From Halovivax ruber XH-70 (lineage in GTDB: Archaea; Halobacteriota; Halobacteria; Halobacteriales; Natrialbaceae): 64,000 nucleotides of DNA. This document shows, piece after piece, positions 27,322 through 35,520 of this stretch. The translations under genes and the position numbers were made by a program. The notes beneath the pieces are model-generated. The model was given only the letters and a program-made list of their open reading frames with translations. It did not search any database and was not told where the DNA came from. Position 1 is the first letter of the stretch. Every line of letters starts with the position of its first letter. The stretch is from positions 1,178,001 through 1,242,000 of the forward strand of contig NC_019964.1 in assembly GCF_000328525.1 (NCBI RefSeq). Direction: 5' to 3'.

Positions 27322-28692
27322 ATGCGTCCCGCCCACCCGACCGAACGATCCGTCGGCATCGAGTACTACGTGAGCGACGGCGACGGCACCGGCGGTCGGC
27401 TCCGCGCACAGGACGACCACTTCCGCGTGCGTGAGCGCGAACAGTTCGCGACGGAACCGGTCGATGCCTCGCCGGACGCGTACCCGGAACTCGTCGTTCG
27501 GGTGACGCTCACCGGCTGGGACACGAACGACTTCGCCGCCGCCCTCTCGGATTCCGTGGGAATCAGCCGGGAGCGGGTCTCGTGGGCCGGGACGAAGGAC
27601 AAACGGGCCGTCACAACGCAACTGTTCTCGATCCGTGACGTCGAGCCGGCCGACCTCCCGACCCTCTCGAACGCCGACATCGAGGTCGTCGGGCGGGCTG
27701 GCCGGTCGCTGACGTTCGGCGATCTCGCGGGAAACGAGTTCGAGATTGTCGTCTCCGATCCGGACGATCCCACCGCGGCGAACTCCGTTCGAGACGCGCT
27801 CGTCGACTTCGGAGGCGCCCAGTCGACGCCGGCTGACGCCGACTCCGTGCCGTCCGACTCGACGACCGTCGGCGTTCCGAACTTCTTCGGCCAGCAGCGA
27901 TTCGGGAGTTATCGCCCGATAACGCACGAAGTCGGGCTCGCGATCCTCCGTGGCGACTGGGAGGGCGCCGTGATGGCCTATCTCGGCAATCCCCACGAGG
28001 CGGAACCGGCGTCGACGCGCGAGGCGCGGGAGTTCTTGCTCGAGACGCGCGACTGGGACGAAGCGCTCGATCGGTACCCTGGCCACCTTCGATACGAACG
28101 CTCGCTGCTGCACGTCCTCACCGAGTCCGACGGTGACCCGGACGAGACGACGTTCCGTGAGGCACTCGGTCGATTCCCGTCGAACCTCCAGCGACTGTTT
28201 GTCCACGCGGCCCAGTCCTACGCATTCAACCTGATGCTCAGCGAACGGCTGGATCGAGGACTGCCGTTCGACCGACCCGTGGCGGGCGACGTCGTCTGTT
28301 TCACCGATACCGACGCACCGGATGGACTCGTCGTCCCGGATCCCGATCGCACGCAGCGCGTCACCGATCGCCGGGTCGATTCGGTGACCAGACACTGCGA
28401 CCGCGGCCGCGCGTTCGTCACGGCCCCACTCGTCGGGACCGACACCGACTTGGCCGACGGGGAACAGGGCGAGATCGAACGCGCCGTCCTCCAGGAATTA
28501 TCCCTGGAACCCGACGATTTCGACCTGCCCGATCCGTACCGGTCGTCGGGGACGCGTCGTGCGATCCTCGTCCGGACCGACCTCTCGATTCGATCGGAGC
28601 CGCTCACGCTCTCCTTTGCTCTCCCCAGCGGGGCGTACGCCACCGTCGTGCTTCGGGAATTCCTGAAGACCGACCCGGTCTCGCTCGGCTGA
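27322..28692 (+). CDS. truD: tRNA pseudouridine(13) synthase TruD
   Basis: The 456-aa enzyme makes pseudouridine 13 in tRNA. The catalytic motif is [14 protein letters not shown] with D93 as the nucleophile, and the [19 protein letters not shown] segment is typical of TruD. The usual insertion domain lies between the catalytic halves, and the protein ends with the family-like [15 protein letters not shown]. The start is ATG 27322. Archaeal length is normal. Confidence 0.96.
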   Translation: MRPAHPTERSVGIEYYVSDGDGTGGRLRAQDDHFRVREREQFATEPVDASPDAYPELVVRVTLTGWDTNDFAAALSDSVGISRERVSWAGTKDKRAVTTQLFSIRDVEPADLPTLSNADIEVVGRAGRSLTFGDLAGNEFEIVVSDPDDPTAANSVRDALVDFGGAQSTPADADSVPSDSTTVGVPNFFGQQRFGSYRPITHEVGLAILRGDWEGAVMAYLGNPHEAEPASTREAREFLLETRDWDEALDRYPGHLRYERSLLHVLTESDGDPDETTFREALGRFPSNLQRLFVHAAQSYAFNLMLSERLDRGLPFDRPVAGDVVCFTDTDAPDGLVVPDPDRTQRVTDRRVDSVTRHCDRGRAFVTAPLVGTDTDLADGEQGEIERAVLQELSLEPDDFDLPDPYRSSGTRRAILVRTDLSIRSEPLTLSFALPSGAYATVVLREFLKTDPVSLG

Positions 28693-28812
28693 GGGAGCGA
28701 TCGAGCGGCGATGGTGACTCGACCAGGCGTGATGACTGAGCTGCGGTGATGGGTCCTCACCTCCCGCGACCGGAAGCGCGGGCGTTTTGGGCGCCGAGTT
28801 GGTAGCCGAGGT

Positions 28813-29535
28813 ATGCAGTGCCGTCAGTGTGGCTCGGCGCTCGAGAAACCGGGCGACTACTGTCTGGTCTGTCGCGAGGAGAACACCGACGCGGTGGTCC
28901 TCGAGTGCGACCGCGACCGGGCGACGCTGACGCTTCTCCGTGGGGAGACCGTCCTCGGCGAGACGACCGTCACCACGACACCCGAGGACGGCGAGCACGA
29001 GCGCGCCGAACTGCGAAACTACGCCGGCCGCCTGGCGGACGAGATCCGGCGCAAACGCCCGGAAGCCGTCTACGCGACGGGTGATCGAACCGTGATTCGG
29101 TCGGTCCGGAGTCACCTCCACCACGACTTCTATCGGATCGACGATCCGGATCCAGTCGAGTACGTCAGAACCCACCGCGGCGAGCAGACGCTCGCGGTCG
29201 TCGAGACGCCGCCGTCCGAGAAACTCGGCGGCAGTCACTCGACGCTCATCGGTGGACGAACGGGACGGGCGGTGATCCAGACCGTCGCCCGCCATCCACA
29301 CGTCAAGAAACTCATTCCGGGACCGATCGACGCCGGCGGGACAGGGTCCCGATCGGGACTCCGAGCGAAGGTCACCCGCGCCGGCGACGACGGCAACGTC
29401 CGCCTGCTCCTGCGCGATGGATCGAGCGTCCAGGAAAACCGGGTGGTGACGACCGCCTGGAATCGCGAGACGGGCGAACGCGTCCGTGACGATCTGAACG
29501 ACGTGCTGGTCGAAGAGGGATACGACGACGGCTGA
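28813..29535 (+). CDS. DUF2103 predicted metal-binding protein
   Basis: The 240-aa protein starts with a zinc ribbon-like four-Cys unit ([18 protein letters not shown]) and contains the DUF2103 core: [37 protein letters not shown] and [18 protein letters not shown]. The family is conserved in archaea as a predicted metal- or nucleic-acid-binding protein of unknown role. A (GT)16 tract follows 15 bp after the stop. Confidence 0.87.
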   Translation: MQCRQCGSALEKPGDYCLVCREENTDAVVLECDRDRATLTLLRGETVLGETTVTTTPEDGEHERAELRNYAGRLADEIRRKRPEAVYATGDRTVIRSVRSHLHHDFYRIDDPDPVEYVRTHRGEQTLAVVETPPSEKLGGSHSTLIGGRTGRAVIQTVARHPHVKKLIPGPIDAGGTGSRSGLRAKVTRAGDDGNVRLLLRDGSSVQENRVVTTAWNRETGERVRDDLNDVLVEEGYDDG

Positions 29536-29549
29536 GGTCGTCTTTCGTC

Positions 29550-29583
<34 letters not shown>

Positions 29584-29711
29584 GCTACCGGCTCCGTTTG
29601 GTGGGTGGGTGCACCGATACGGTGCTAACCGAGTGGACGACTGTGAGGCGGAGCGGGGGACGGGTCGGACTCAACAGGTTTATTGCTGGGCTAGGGCTAG
29701 AGTCGGGCACT

Positions 29712-29990
29712 ATGGCCGAGAACACCAAAGGGACTGTCGGCAGTGCTGGCCGCTTCGGCGCTCGATACGGCCGCGTCGCCCGCCGACGCATCGCAGACAT
29801 CGAGTCGGACATGGAGCACGCGACGGTCGACGGCGACGACGTCAAGCGCGTCGGGACCGGCATCTGGAAGAACGAAGAGACCGGCGAGACGTTCACCGGC
29901 GGTGCCTACCGCCCGGAGACGCCGGCCGGCAAGACCGTCACCCGATCGATCCGCGCGGCACTCGCAACCGACGGCGACGACGAGGAGTAA
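29712..29990 (+). CDS. rpl37ae: 50S ribosomal protein L37Ae without zinc-finger cysteines
   Basis: The 92-aa protein has the L37Ae signature [22 protein letters not shown] and the C-terminal GTGIW plus [16 protein letters not shown] segment. In most homologues, including that of Haloarcula marismortui, two CxxC pairs flank these motifs. Here they are replaced by ATVDGDD and NEETG, and the protein has no Cys at all. It is the first gene of a tight run with rpoP, pcc1, pfdB and DUF3194. The ATG at 29712 precedes the conserved fold directly. Confidence 0.94.
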   Translation: MAENTKGTVGSAGRFGARYGRVARRRIADIESDMEHATVDGDDVKRVGTGIWKNEETGETFTGGAYRPETPAGKTVTRSIRAALATDGDDEE

Positions 29991-29994
29991 CACG

Positions 29995-30129
29995 ATGGCG
30001 TACAAGTGCTCTCGTTGCAAGCGCGACGTCACGCTCGACGAGTACGGCGGCGTCCGCTGTCCGTACTGCGGCCACCGCGTGCTGCTGAAAGAGCGCAGCC
30101 GCGACGTCAAAGAAGTCTCCGTCGAGTGA
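29995..30129 (+). CDS. rpoP: DNA-directed RNA polymerase subunit P (Rpo12)
   Basis: The 44-aa protein [19 protein letters not shown]... carries four Cys (C5, C8, C22, C25) that form a zinc ribbon, followed by a basic tail. It is the archaeal homologue of the eukaryotic RPB12 subunit. It begins 4 bp after L37Ae, and its TGA stop overlaps the GTG start of pcc1. Confidence 0.95.
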   Translation: MAYKCSRCKRDVTLDEYGGVRCPYCGHRVLLKERSRDVKEVSVE

Positions 30130-30386
30130 CCGAGCGCGTTCACGAGACGACGCTCTCGTTTTCCTATTCGTCGGCGAGTCGCGCTCGACTCGTCGCCCGG
30201 AGTGTCGAGCAGGAAGTCGGTGCAATCGACGACGAGCGTTCAGCAACGCGGCTCACCAGGGACGGACCTACGGTCGAACTCACGATCGATGCCGCGGATC
30301 TCACGGCCCTGCGTGCGGCCGCGAACACCTGGCTCACGCTCGTCGACGTCGCCGAACAGACCCAGTCGATCGCAGCGGCCGACTGA
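30126..30386 (+). CDS. pcc1: KEOPS complex subunit Pcc1
   Basis: This 86-aa protein starts with GTG overlapping the rpoP stop (GTGA at 30126-30129). The [20 protein letters not shown] stretch, the [20 protein letters not shown] helix and the end [13 protein letters not shown] are Pcc1 features. Pcc1 is the dimerising platform of KEOPS, which makes t6A in tRNA. The overlap with rpoP indicates translational coupling. Confidence 0.9.
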   Translation: MTERVHETTLSFSYSSASRARLVARSVEQEVGAIDDERSATRLTRDGPTVELTIDAADLTALRAAANTWLTLVDVAEQTQSIAAAD

Positions 30387-30490
30387 TGGGCCGCTCAGCG
30401 TTTTGCTTTCGTATTGCTCGCCGCTCCACTCGCCAGTTCTGATCGGCGGCAAAGCTTGGGTTTATCAGTCCGGGTGGCGTCACGGCGAGT

Positions 30491-30883
30491 ATGCAGGGTA
30501 ACTTGCCGCCGGAAGCACAGGAGAAAATCGAAGAGCTGCAGGGCCTGCAGGAGACGGCCCAGACCGTCGCCGTCCAGAAGCAGGAAGCCGAGTCGGGTCT
30601 GCAGGAGGCCGAGACTGCCCTCGACGAACTCGACGAGATCGACGAGGACACGACGATGTACCGCCAGATCGGTGACCTCTTCGTCGAGACCGAGTTCGAC
30701 GAGGCCGAATCCGAGCTCGAAGAGAAGGTTTCCAACCTCGAGATTCGACTGGAGACACTCGAGAAACAGGAAGACCGCGTCCAGCAGCAGTTCGAGAGCC
30801 TGCAGGAGGAACTCGAAGGACTGCTCGGCGGCGGCATGGGCGGCCCGGCCGGTCCGGGCGGCCCGGGCGCTGGCGGCGCGTAA
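30491..30883 (+). CDS. pfdB: Prefoldin subunit beta
   Basis: The 130-aa protein forms two long helices joined by a short beta-hairpin region ([14 protein letters not shown]), as prefoldin beta does. It starts [20 protein letters not shown] and ends with a flexible glycine-rich tail ([17 protein letters not shown]). Prefoldin holds unfolded proteins and passes them to the thermosome. Its stop (30881-30883) abuts the DUF3194 start with no gap. Confidence 0.96.
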   Translation: MQGNLPPEAQEKIEELQGLQETAQTVAVQKQEAESGLQEAETALDELDEIDEDTTMYRQIGDLFVETEFDEAESELEEKVSNLEIRLETLEKQEDRVQQQFESLQEELEGLLGGGMGGPAGPGGPGAGGA

Positions 30884-31156
30884 ATGCCCACCGCAGATCC
30901 GGACGCGGCCGGCGAACCGACCGACGAAACCGTCGTCGAGACAGCAGCCGACGCCGCAGAGGGGATCATCTTCGACCGGTACAAGCAGTCTTCGGTCAGT
31001 GATATGGACGTGACGGTCACCTTCGAGGAGGGCGTCCTCGAGGTTGACGTCTATCTGAATGCACCCGACGACGAAGCCGATCCGGACGTCGTCGCCGACG
31101 AGGCGGCGCGCACGGCGCAGTCGGCCGTCGACGATCTGTTCGCGGACGCGTCGTAG
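30884..31156 (+). CDS. DUF3194 protein
   Basis: The 90-aa acidic protein matches the archaeal DUF3194 family, often found directly after prefoldin beta (EGIIFDRYKQSSVSDMDVTV and LEVDVYLNAPD are recognisable). The function is unknown. Its start abuts the prefoldin stop at 30883, so the two are surely cotranscribed. Confidence 0.9.
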   Translation: MPTADPDAAGEPTDETVVETAADAAEGIIFDRYKQSSVSDMDVTVTFEEGVLEVDVYLNAPDDEADPDVVADEAARTAQSAVDDLFADAS

Positions 31157-31209
31157 GCAGTCCGACTGCCCTCCGGTACGTTTATCTGGCAGTCGACGAA
31201 CGCACAGGT

Positions 31210-31347
31210 ATGACCGACGCGCTTCAGCAGTTCGACCATCCTGCCTGGCTGACCGGCCTCGGAACCGTCGTCGGCTATGGCATCATCCTCGCGCTCATGA
31301 CCATCGTCATGTTCGGCCTGCCGTACCTCGTCTTTCTGGCAGTGTGA
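31210..31347 (+). CDS. 45-aa single-helix membrane protein
   Basis: The short frame encodes a charged start (MTDALQQFDHPAWLTGLG) followed by one membrane helix (YGIILALMTIVMFGLPYLVF) and stops at TGA 31345-31347. The clean soluble-to-helix layout, its position 53 bp after DUF3194 and the haloarchaeal codon use support a real gene. I recall similar tiny conserved haloarchaeal proteins, but no function. Confidence 0.7.
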   Translation: MTDALQQFDHPAWLTGLGTVVGYGIILALMTIVMFGLPYLVFLAV

Positions 31348-31489
31348 TCGATCGGACAGTGACGGTCGGTCCTCTGGATTCGCTACCGATCCGACGACTG
31401 GCCACCTCGAATCGCGCCTTCTACCGACCTCCTGTCGAACCGAGTACTCCCGTTAGAACTGTGTTTGTACTGTCTCGAAGCGAGTCCCG

Positions 31490-32044
31490 TTACTGCGATT
31501 CGCAGACGTCGACGAAGTTCTCGAAGACGACGTCTCCCGCTTCGGTGTGAGCGACTTCGGGGTGCCACTGGACGCCGAAGAGTTCTCGATCGGGATCGCT
31601 CATCGCCTCGATGGCGCATACGTCGCTGGTCGCCGTTCGGACGAAGCCGTCCGGGAGGCCCGTCACCTCGTCGGCGTGGCTCGCCCAGACGCGGGTTTCC
31701 GGGGCGAGCGAGCCGACGAGCGGATCCTCGTCGTCGACGATGTCGACCGTGACGTCGGCGTAGCCGCCGTACTCGCCGCTGCCGACGGTACCGCCGAGCT
31801 CGGTGGCCATGAGCTGCATGCCGAGGCAGATACCGAGGACCGGAACGTCGCCGTCGAGATAGGCCGGACTCTGTCCGATGCGGTCCATGTCGGGGCCGCC
31901 GGAGAGGACGACGCCGTCGGCGTCGATCTCGCCCGGTGGGGTGTCGTTGTCGATCAACTCGGATTCGACGCCGAGATCTCGTAGTGCGCGTTGCTCGAGA
32001 TGTGTGAACTGGCCGTGGTTGTCGACGACCACGATCTTCGTCAT
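31490..32044 (-). CDS. guaAA: GMP synthase glutaminase subunit A
   Basis: The 184-aa class I glutamine amidotransferase subunit supplies ammonia to the separate synthetase subunit B for GMP formation. The triad is visible: Cys73 in GICLGMQLMA, and His161 with Glu163 in QWHPEVAHTE. The start MTKIVVVDNHGQFTHLEQRA is typical. The ATP-pyrophosphatase subunit is not in this window. It is read toward the DUF3194 run and lies 101 bp downstream of pan. Confidence 0.95.
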   Translation of the reverse strand: MTKIVVVDNHGQFTHLEQRALRDLGVESELIDNDTPPGEIDADGVVLSGGPDMDRIGQSPAYLDGDVPVLGICLGMQLMATELGGTVGSGEYGGYADVTVDIVDDEDPLVGSLAPETRVWASHADEVTGLPDGFVRTATSDVCAIEAMSDPDRELFGVQWHPEVAHTEAGDVVFENFVDVCESQ

Positions 32045-32145
32045 TGGAGTCCGGTAGCGACGCAGGAGGTAAAAACGGTCCGAAACGGCGGTCGAATAGG
32101 AAATGACGTCGGTGGACGGGCCCCCAGGTGCGTTGACCCGATTCC

Positions 32146-33360
32146 TCAGGCGAAGGTCTTCGAGACGTCGGCCACGCCGTCGGATTCTGCGTTGACCTTC
32201 TCCCAGGCGCTGCGGAAGTCTTCCATCCGAATCTCGGTGCGGTCGTCCCGGATGGCGAACATCCCGGCCTCGGTACAGATGGCCTTGACGTCGGCCCCGG
32301 AGGCTTCCTCGGCGAGTGTGGCCAGCTCCGCGAAGTCGACGTCGTCGGCGACGTTCATGTCGCGCGTGTGGATCTCGAAGATCAGTTCGCGTCCCTCGGC
32401 GTCGGGCTTTGGCACCTCGATGAGACGATCGAAGCGCCCGGGGCGCAGGATCGCGCGATCGAGCATGTCGAAGCGATTCGTCGCGGCGATGATGCGGATG
32501 TCGCCACGATCTTCGAAGCCGTCCATCTCCGAGAGCAGTTGCATCATCGTCCGCTGGACCTCGGCGTCGCCCGAGGTCTTCGACTCCGTTCGTTTGGCGG
32601 CGATGGCGTCGATCTCGTCGATGAAGAGGACGGCGGGTTCGTGTTCGCGGGCCACTTCGAAGAGGTCGCGGACGAGTTTGGCTCCTTCGCCGATGAACTT
32701 GTGGACGAGTTCGGAGCCGGCCATCTTGATGAACGTCGCGTCGGTCTTGTTCGCGACGGCTTTGGCGAGCATCGTCTTGCCGGTACCCGGCGGGCCGTAC
32801 AGCAGTACGCCTGACGGTGGCTGGATGCCGACGTCGTCGAACATCTCTGGTCGGTCGAGGGGCATCTCGACCGTCTCGCGGACCTCCTGGAGCTGGTCTT
32901 CGAGGCCGCCGATATCCTCGTAGCCGACCTCCGGACTCTCGGTCACTTCCATCACGCGGGCGCGGACGTCGGTCTCGCTCGAGAGCGATTTGACGATCGA
33001 GAGCGAGTTGTTGACCGCGACCCGGTCGTCCGGCGTGAGTTCCTCACGCATCTCTTCCGTGACTTCTGTGAGCGCCTCTTGATTGTTGCCGTGCTGTTTG
33101 ATGACGACGCCTTCGTCGGTGATCTCCTGGACGGTCGCGACGAACAGCGGCGACTGTTTGAGCTTCTTGTTCTCGTGGCTGAGTCGCTCCAGTTTCTGCT
33201 GGTACTTGTTGTTCTCTGCGTTCGCGTCGAGGAGTTTGTCCCGCATCTCCTCGTTCTGGGATTCGAGAATCTCCAGGCGTTCCTCGAGTGTTTGTATCTT
33301 CTCTTGTTTGGACGTCTCGTCTTCGTATGGAAGATCGACGTCGTCCACCGTGTCGGTCAT
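32146..33360 (-). CDS. pan: Proteasome-activating nucleotidase (PAN)
   Basis: This 404-aa AAA ATPase unfolds substrates for the 20S proteasome. Residues ~15-70 are a coiled coil (KQEKIQTLEERLEILESQNE), followed by an OB-type domain and an AAA domain with Walker A GPPGTGKT at 189-196, Walker B VLFIDEID and the arginine-finger region RPGRFDR. The C-terminus ends SKTFA and not a canonical hydrophobic-Tyr-X. An in-frame GTG lies one codon before ATG 33360. It resembles Haloferax volcanii PanA. Confidence 0.95.
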   Translation of the reverse strand: MTDTVDDVDLPYEDETSKQEKIQTLEERLEILESQNEEMRDKLLDANAENNKYQQKLERLSHENKKLKQSPLFVATVQEITDEGVVIKQHGNNQEALTEVTEEMREELTPDDRVAVNNSLSIVKSLSSETDVRARVMEVTESPEVGYEDIGGLEDQLQEVRETVEMPLDRPEMFDDVGIQPPSGVLLYGPPGTGKTMLAKAVANKTDATFIKMAGSELVHKFIGEGAKLVRDLFEVAREHEPAVLFIDEIDAIAAKRTESKTSGDAEVQRTMMQLLSEMDGFEDRGDIRIIAATNRFDMLDRAILRPGRFDRLIEVPKPDAEGRELIFEIHTRDMNVADDVDFAELATLAEEASGADVKAICTEAGMFAIRDDRTEIRMEDFRSAWEKVNAESDGVADVSKTFA

Positions 33361-33604
33361 CACACCTGCGTAGGGTATTCCTTCTTAAGAGGTTTCGGGT
33401 GGGTGCTACCGAAGTCGTGATCTCTCTCAGTTCCTCTCTCCTGCGGAATCGGTGGTCCGCTCTCGTGTTCTTCGTTGTCTGTCTCGACGCGCTCAGCACC
33501 GATGCGAACCGGTATGCATTCCTCAATTCACTCTCAATTGGATTACTATGGTGCATATATTGAAACAGGAAATATTATTACGCAGAATCCCCAAGCGGTA
33601 GCTG

Positions 33605-33874
33605 ATGAGTGCATCAGAGGCTGTCCAGGCCGACACTGACCCGCATGGAAGCTGGGACGACGTCCGAGAGTTACCACCGAGCGCGAAGCTCGTCGCGAAG
33701 GTGCTCGAGTACAACGACACGATGTCCCAGCAGCAACTCGCTGAGGAAACCCTCCTGCCCGCACGGACCGTTCGATACGCGATCAGCCGACTCGAAGAGG
33801 CGAACGTGGTCGACTCGCGGTTCTCGTTCACTGACGCCCGAAAACGTCTCTACACGCTGGCTATCGACGCCTGA
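33605..33874 (+). CDS. Small winged-helix transcriptional regulator
   Basis: The 89-aa protein is little more than a winged helix-turn-helix (LPPSAKLVAKVLEYND, MSQQQLAEETLLPARTVRYA, ISRLEEANVVDSRFSFTDAR) of the MarR/TrmB-like class. No ligand-binding domain is present. Its upstream sequence (33535-33600) is unusually AT-rich, consistent with a strong promoter. It lies between pan and mre11. Confidence 0.85.
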   Translation: MSASEAVQADTDPHGSWDDVRELPPSAKLVAKVLEYNDTMSQQQLAEETLLPARTVRYAISRLEEANVVDSRFSFTDARKRLYTLAIDA

Positions 33875-33963
33875 GTGCGGACTGTTCGCAGTTCGACGCC
33901 ACGGCGAGTCACTTTCACCCCGGTCGCGCAACGTCTTTAGGGCCACTTCCCGAAGCCCCGGCA

Positions 33964-35520
33964 ATGACACGGGTGATTCACACGGGCGACACCCACATCG
34001 GGTATCAACAGTACAATTCGCCCGAGCGCCGGACGGACTTTCTCTCCGCGTTCAGGGCCGTCACCGAGGATGCGAGCGACGACGATGTCGACGCCGTGAT
34101 TCACGCCGGGGACCTCTTTCACGACCGCCGTCCCGGCCTCGTCGATCTGCAGGGAACCATCGATGTGCTCAGGTCACTCGACCAGTCGGGGATTCCATTT
34201 CTCGCTATCGTCGGCAACCACGAGACCAAGCGTGACGCCCAGTGGCTCGACCTCTTCGCCGATCTCGGCCTGGCGACGCGCCTCGGACGGGACCCGGTCG
34301 TCGTCGACGACGTCGCGTTCTACGGACTCGATTACGTCCCGGAATCCCGCCGAGACGCCCTCACGTACGATTTTGCTCCCGTTCCGGACGAGGCGTCTTC
34401 GACCGCCCTCGTCGCACACGGCCTCTTCGAACCGTTCGCGCACGCGACGTGGGACACCGAAGCCGTCCTCGACGAATCGTCCGTCGACTTCGATGCGGTT
34501 TTGCTCGGCGACAATCACGCCCCCGGAACCGAGACGGTCACGGACACCTGGGTGACCTACTGTGGCTCGACCGAACGGGCGAGCGCCGCCGAGCGAGACG
34601 CCCGTGGCTACAACCTCGTCTCGTTCGAGGACGACGTCTCAATCCGTCGACGAGCGATCTCCGGCACCCGTGAGTTCGTCTTCGTCGACGTCGAACTGGC
34701 CGCCGACGAGGGGGCCGACCGCGTCCGCGAACGCCTCTCCCAGCACGACGTCGACGGCGCCGTCGTCATCGTGACGATCGAGGGCGACGGCGAACCGATC
34801 TCGCCGGCACCGATCGAGGAGTACGCCCTGGACCGGGGCGCGCTCGTGGCCAGGGCGAACGATCGTCGTGATTTGCCGGACGAGGCGGACGAACTCCAGG
34901 TGTCGTTCGCCGACCCGGACGCCGCCGTCACGGACCGCCTCCGCGACCTCGACCTCTCCCCGGGCGCACTCACGATCGATGCGACCGTCCGCGACGACAC
35001 CGTCGCCGACTCCACCGTTCGGGAGACCGTCGAACGACGCGTTCGGGACGCCCTGCACGCAGATGGCCTCGACTTCACCGAGCACCCGTCGATCGGTGGC
35101 GCCGACGTCGAAGACAGTTCCTCCCCGACGGAGGGCGACGACACCGAAGGCGATTCACCGCAAGAACCGACGCCAGCTGCGACGTCTGAGCACGCTGACT
35201 CACCGAACGAGCGTGACCACGACGGAGATAACCCGTCGACGTCGGCCGAGACACCAGCGGCTGCCGAGAGCGATGATGGGGTGGAAACTGCAGATGATTC
35301 CGTTGATGGCGAGAGGGCTGACGAGACTGCTGTGAGCAGCGACATCGAACCTGCCGGTGGCATCTCCGAGGATCGTGACGCCGCTCCCGAGAGGGAGCCG
35401 GATAGCGACGTCGATACCGACGGGGAACCGGATCGCGTGGCCGCTGCCGAGGAAGAGGTGGATAGCGACGACGGTGGCTCCGGAGACGACAGCCAGGTCT
35501 CGATCGGTGATTTCGCATGA
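33964..35520 (+). CDS. mre11: DNA double-strand break repair nuclease Mre11
   Basis: The 518-aa nuclease processes broken DNA ends with Rad50. The metallophosphatase motifs are GDTHIG, GDLFHDRR, GNHE, VAHGLF and LLGDNHAPG. The last replaces the usual GHxH and, as I recall, reads the same in other haloarchaea. The final ~135 residues are an acidic Ser/Thr/Asp/Glu tail without defined fold. The stop overlaps the rad50 start (ATGA, 35517-35520), so the two are translationally coupled. Confidence 0.96.
   Translation: MTRVIHTGDTHIGYQQYNSPERRTDFLSAFRAVTEDASDDDVDAVIHAGDLFHDRRPGLVDLQGTIDVLRSLDQSGIPFLAIVGNHETKRDAQWLDLFADLGLATRLGRDPVVVDDVAFYGLDYVPESRRDALTYDFAPVPDEASSTALVAHGLFEPFAHATWDTEAVLDESSVDFDAVLLGDNHAPGTETVTDTWVTYCGSTERASAAERDARGYNLVSFEDDVSIRRRAISGTREFVFVDVELAADEGADRVRERLSQHDVDGAVVIVTIEGDGEPISPAPIEEYALDRGALVARANDRRDLPDEADELQVSFADPDAAVTDRLRDLDLSPGALTIDATVRDDTVADSTVRETVERRVRDALHADGLDFTEHPSIGGADVEDSSSPTEGDDTEGDSPQEPTPAATSEHADSPNERDHDGDNPSTSAETPAAAESDDGVETADDSVDGERADETAVSSDIEPAGGISEDRDAAPEREPDSDVDTDGEPDRVAAAEEEVDSDDGGSGDDSQVSIGDFA

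Noticed and set aside
33964-35520. Mre11 motif GDNH instead of GHxH as evidence of inactivation
   Set aside because: As far as I recall, other haloarchaeal Mre11 proteins have the same LLGDNH string, so it is a clade feature and not a defect.
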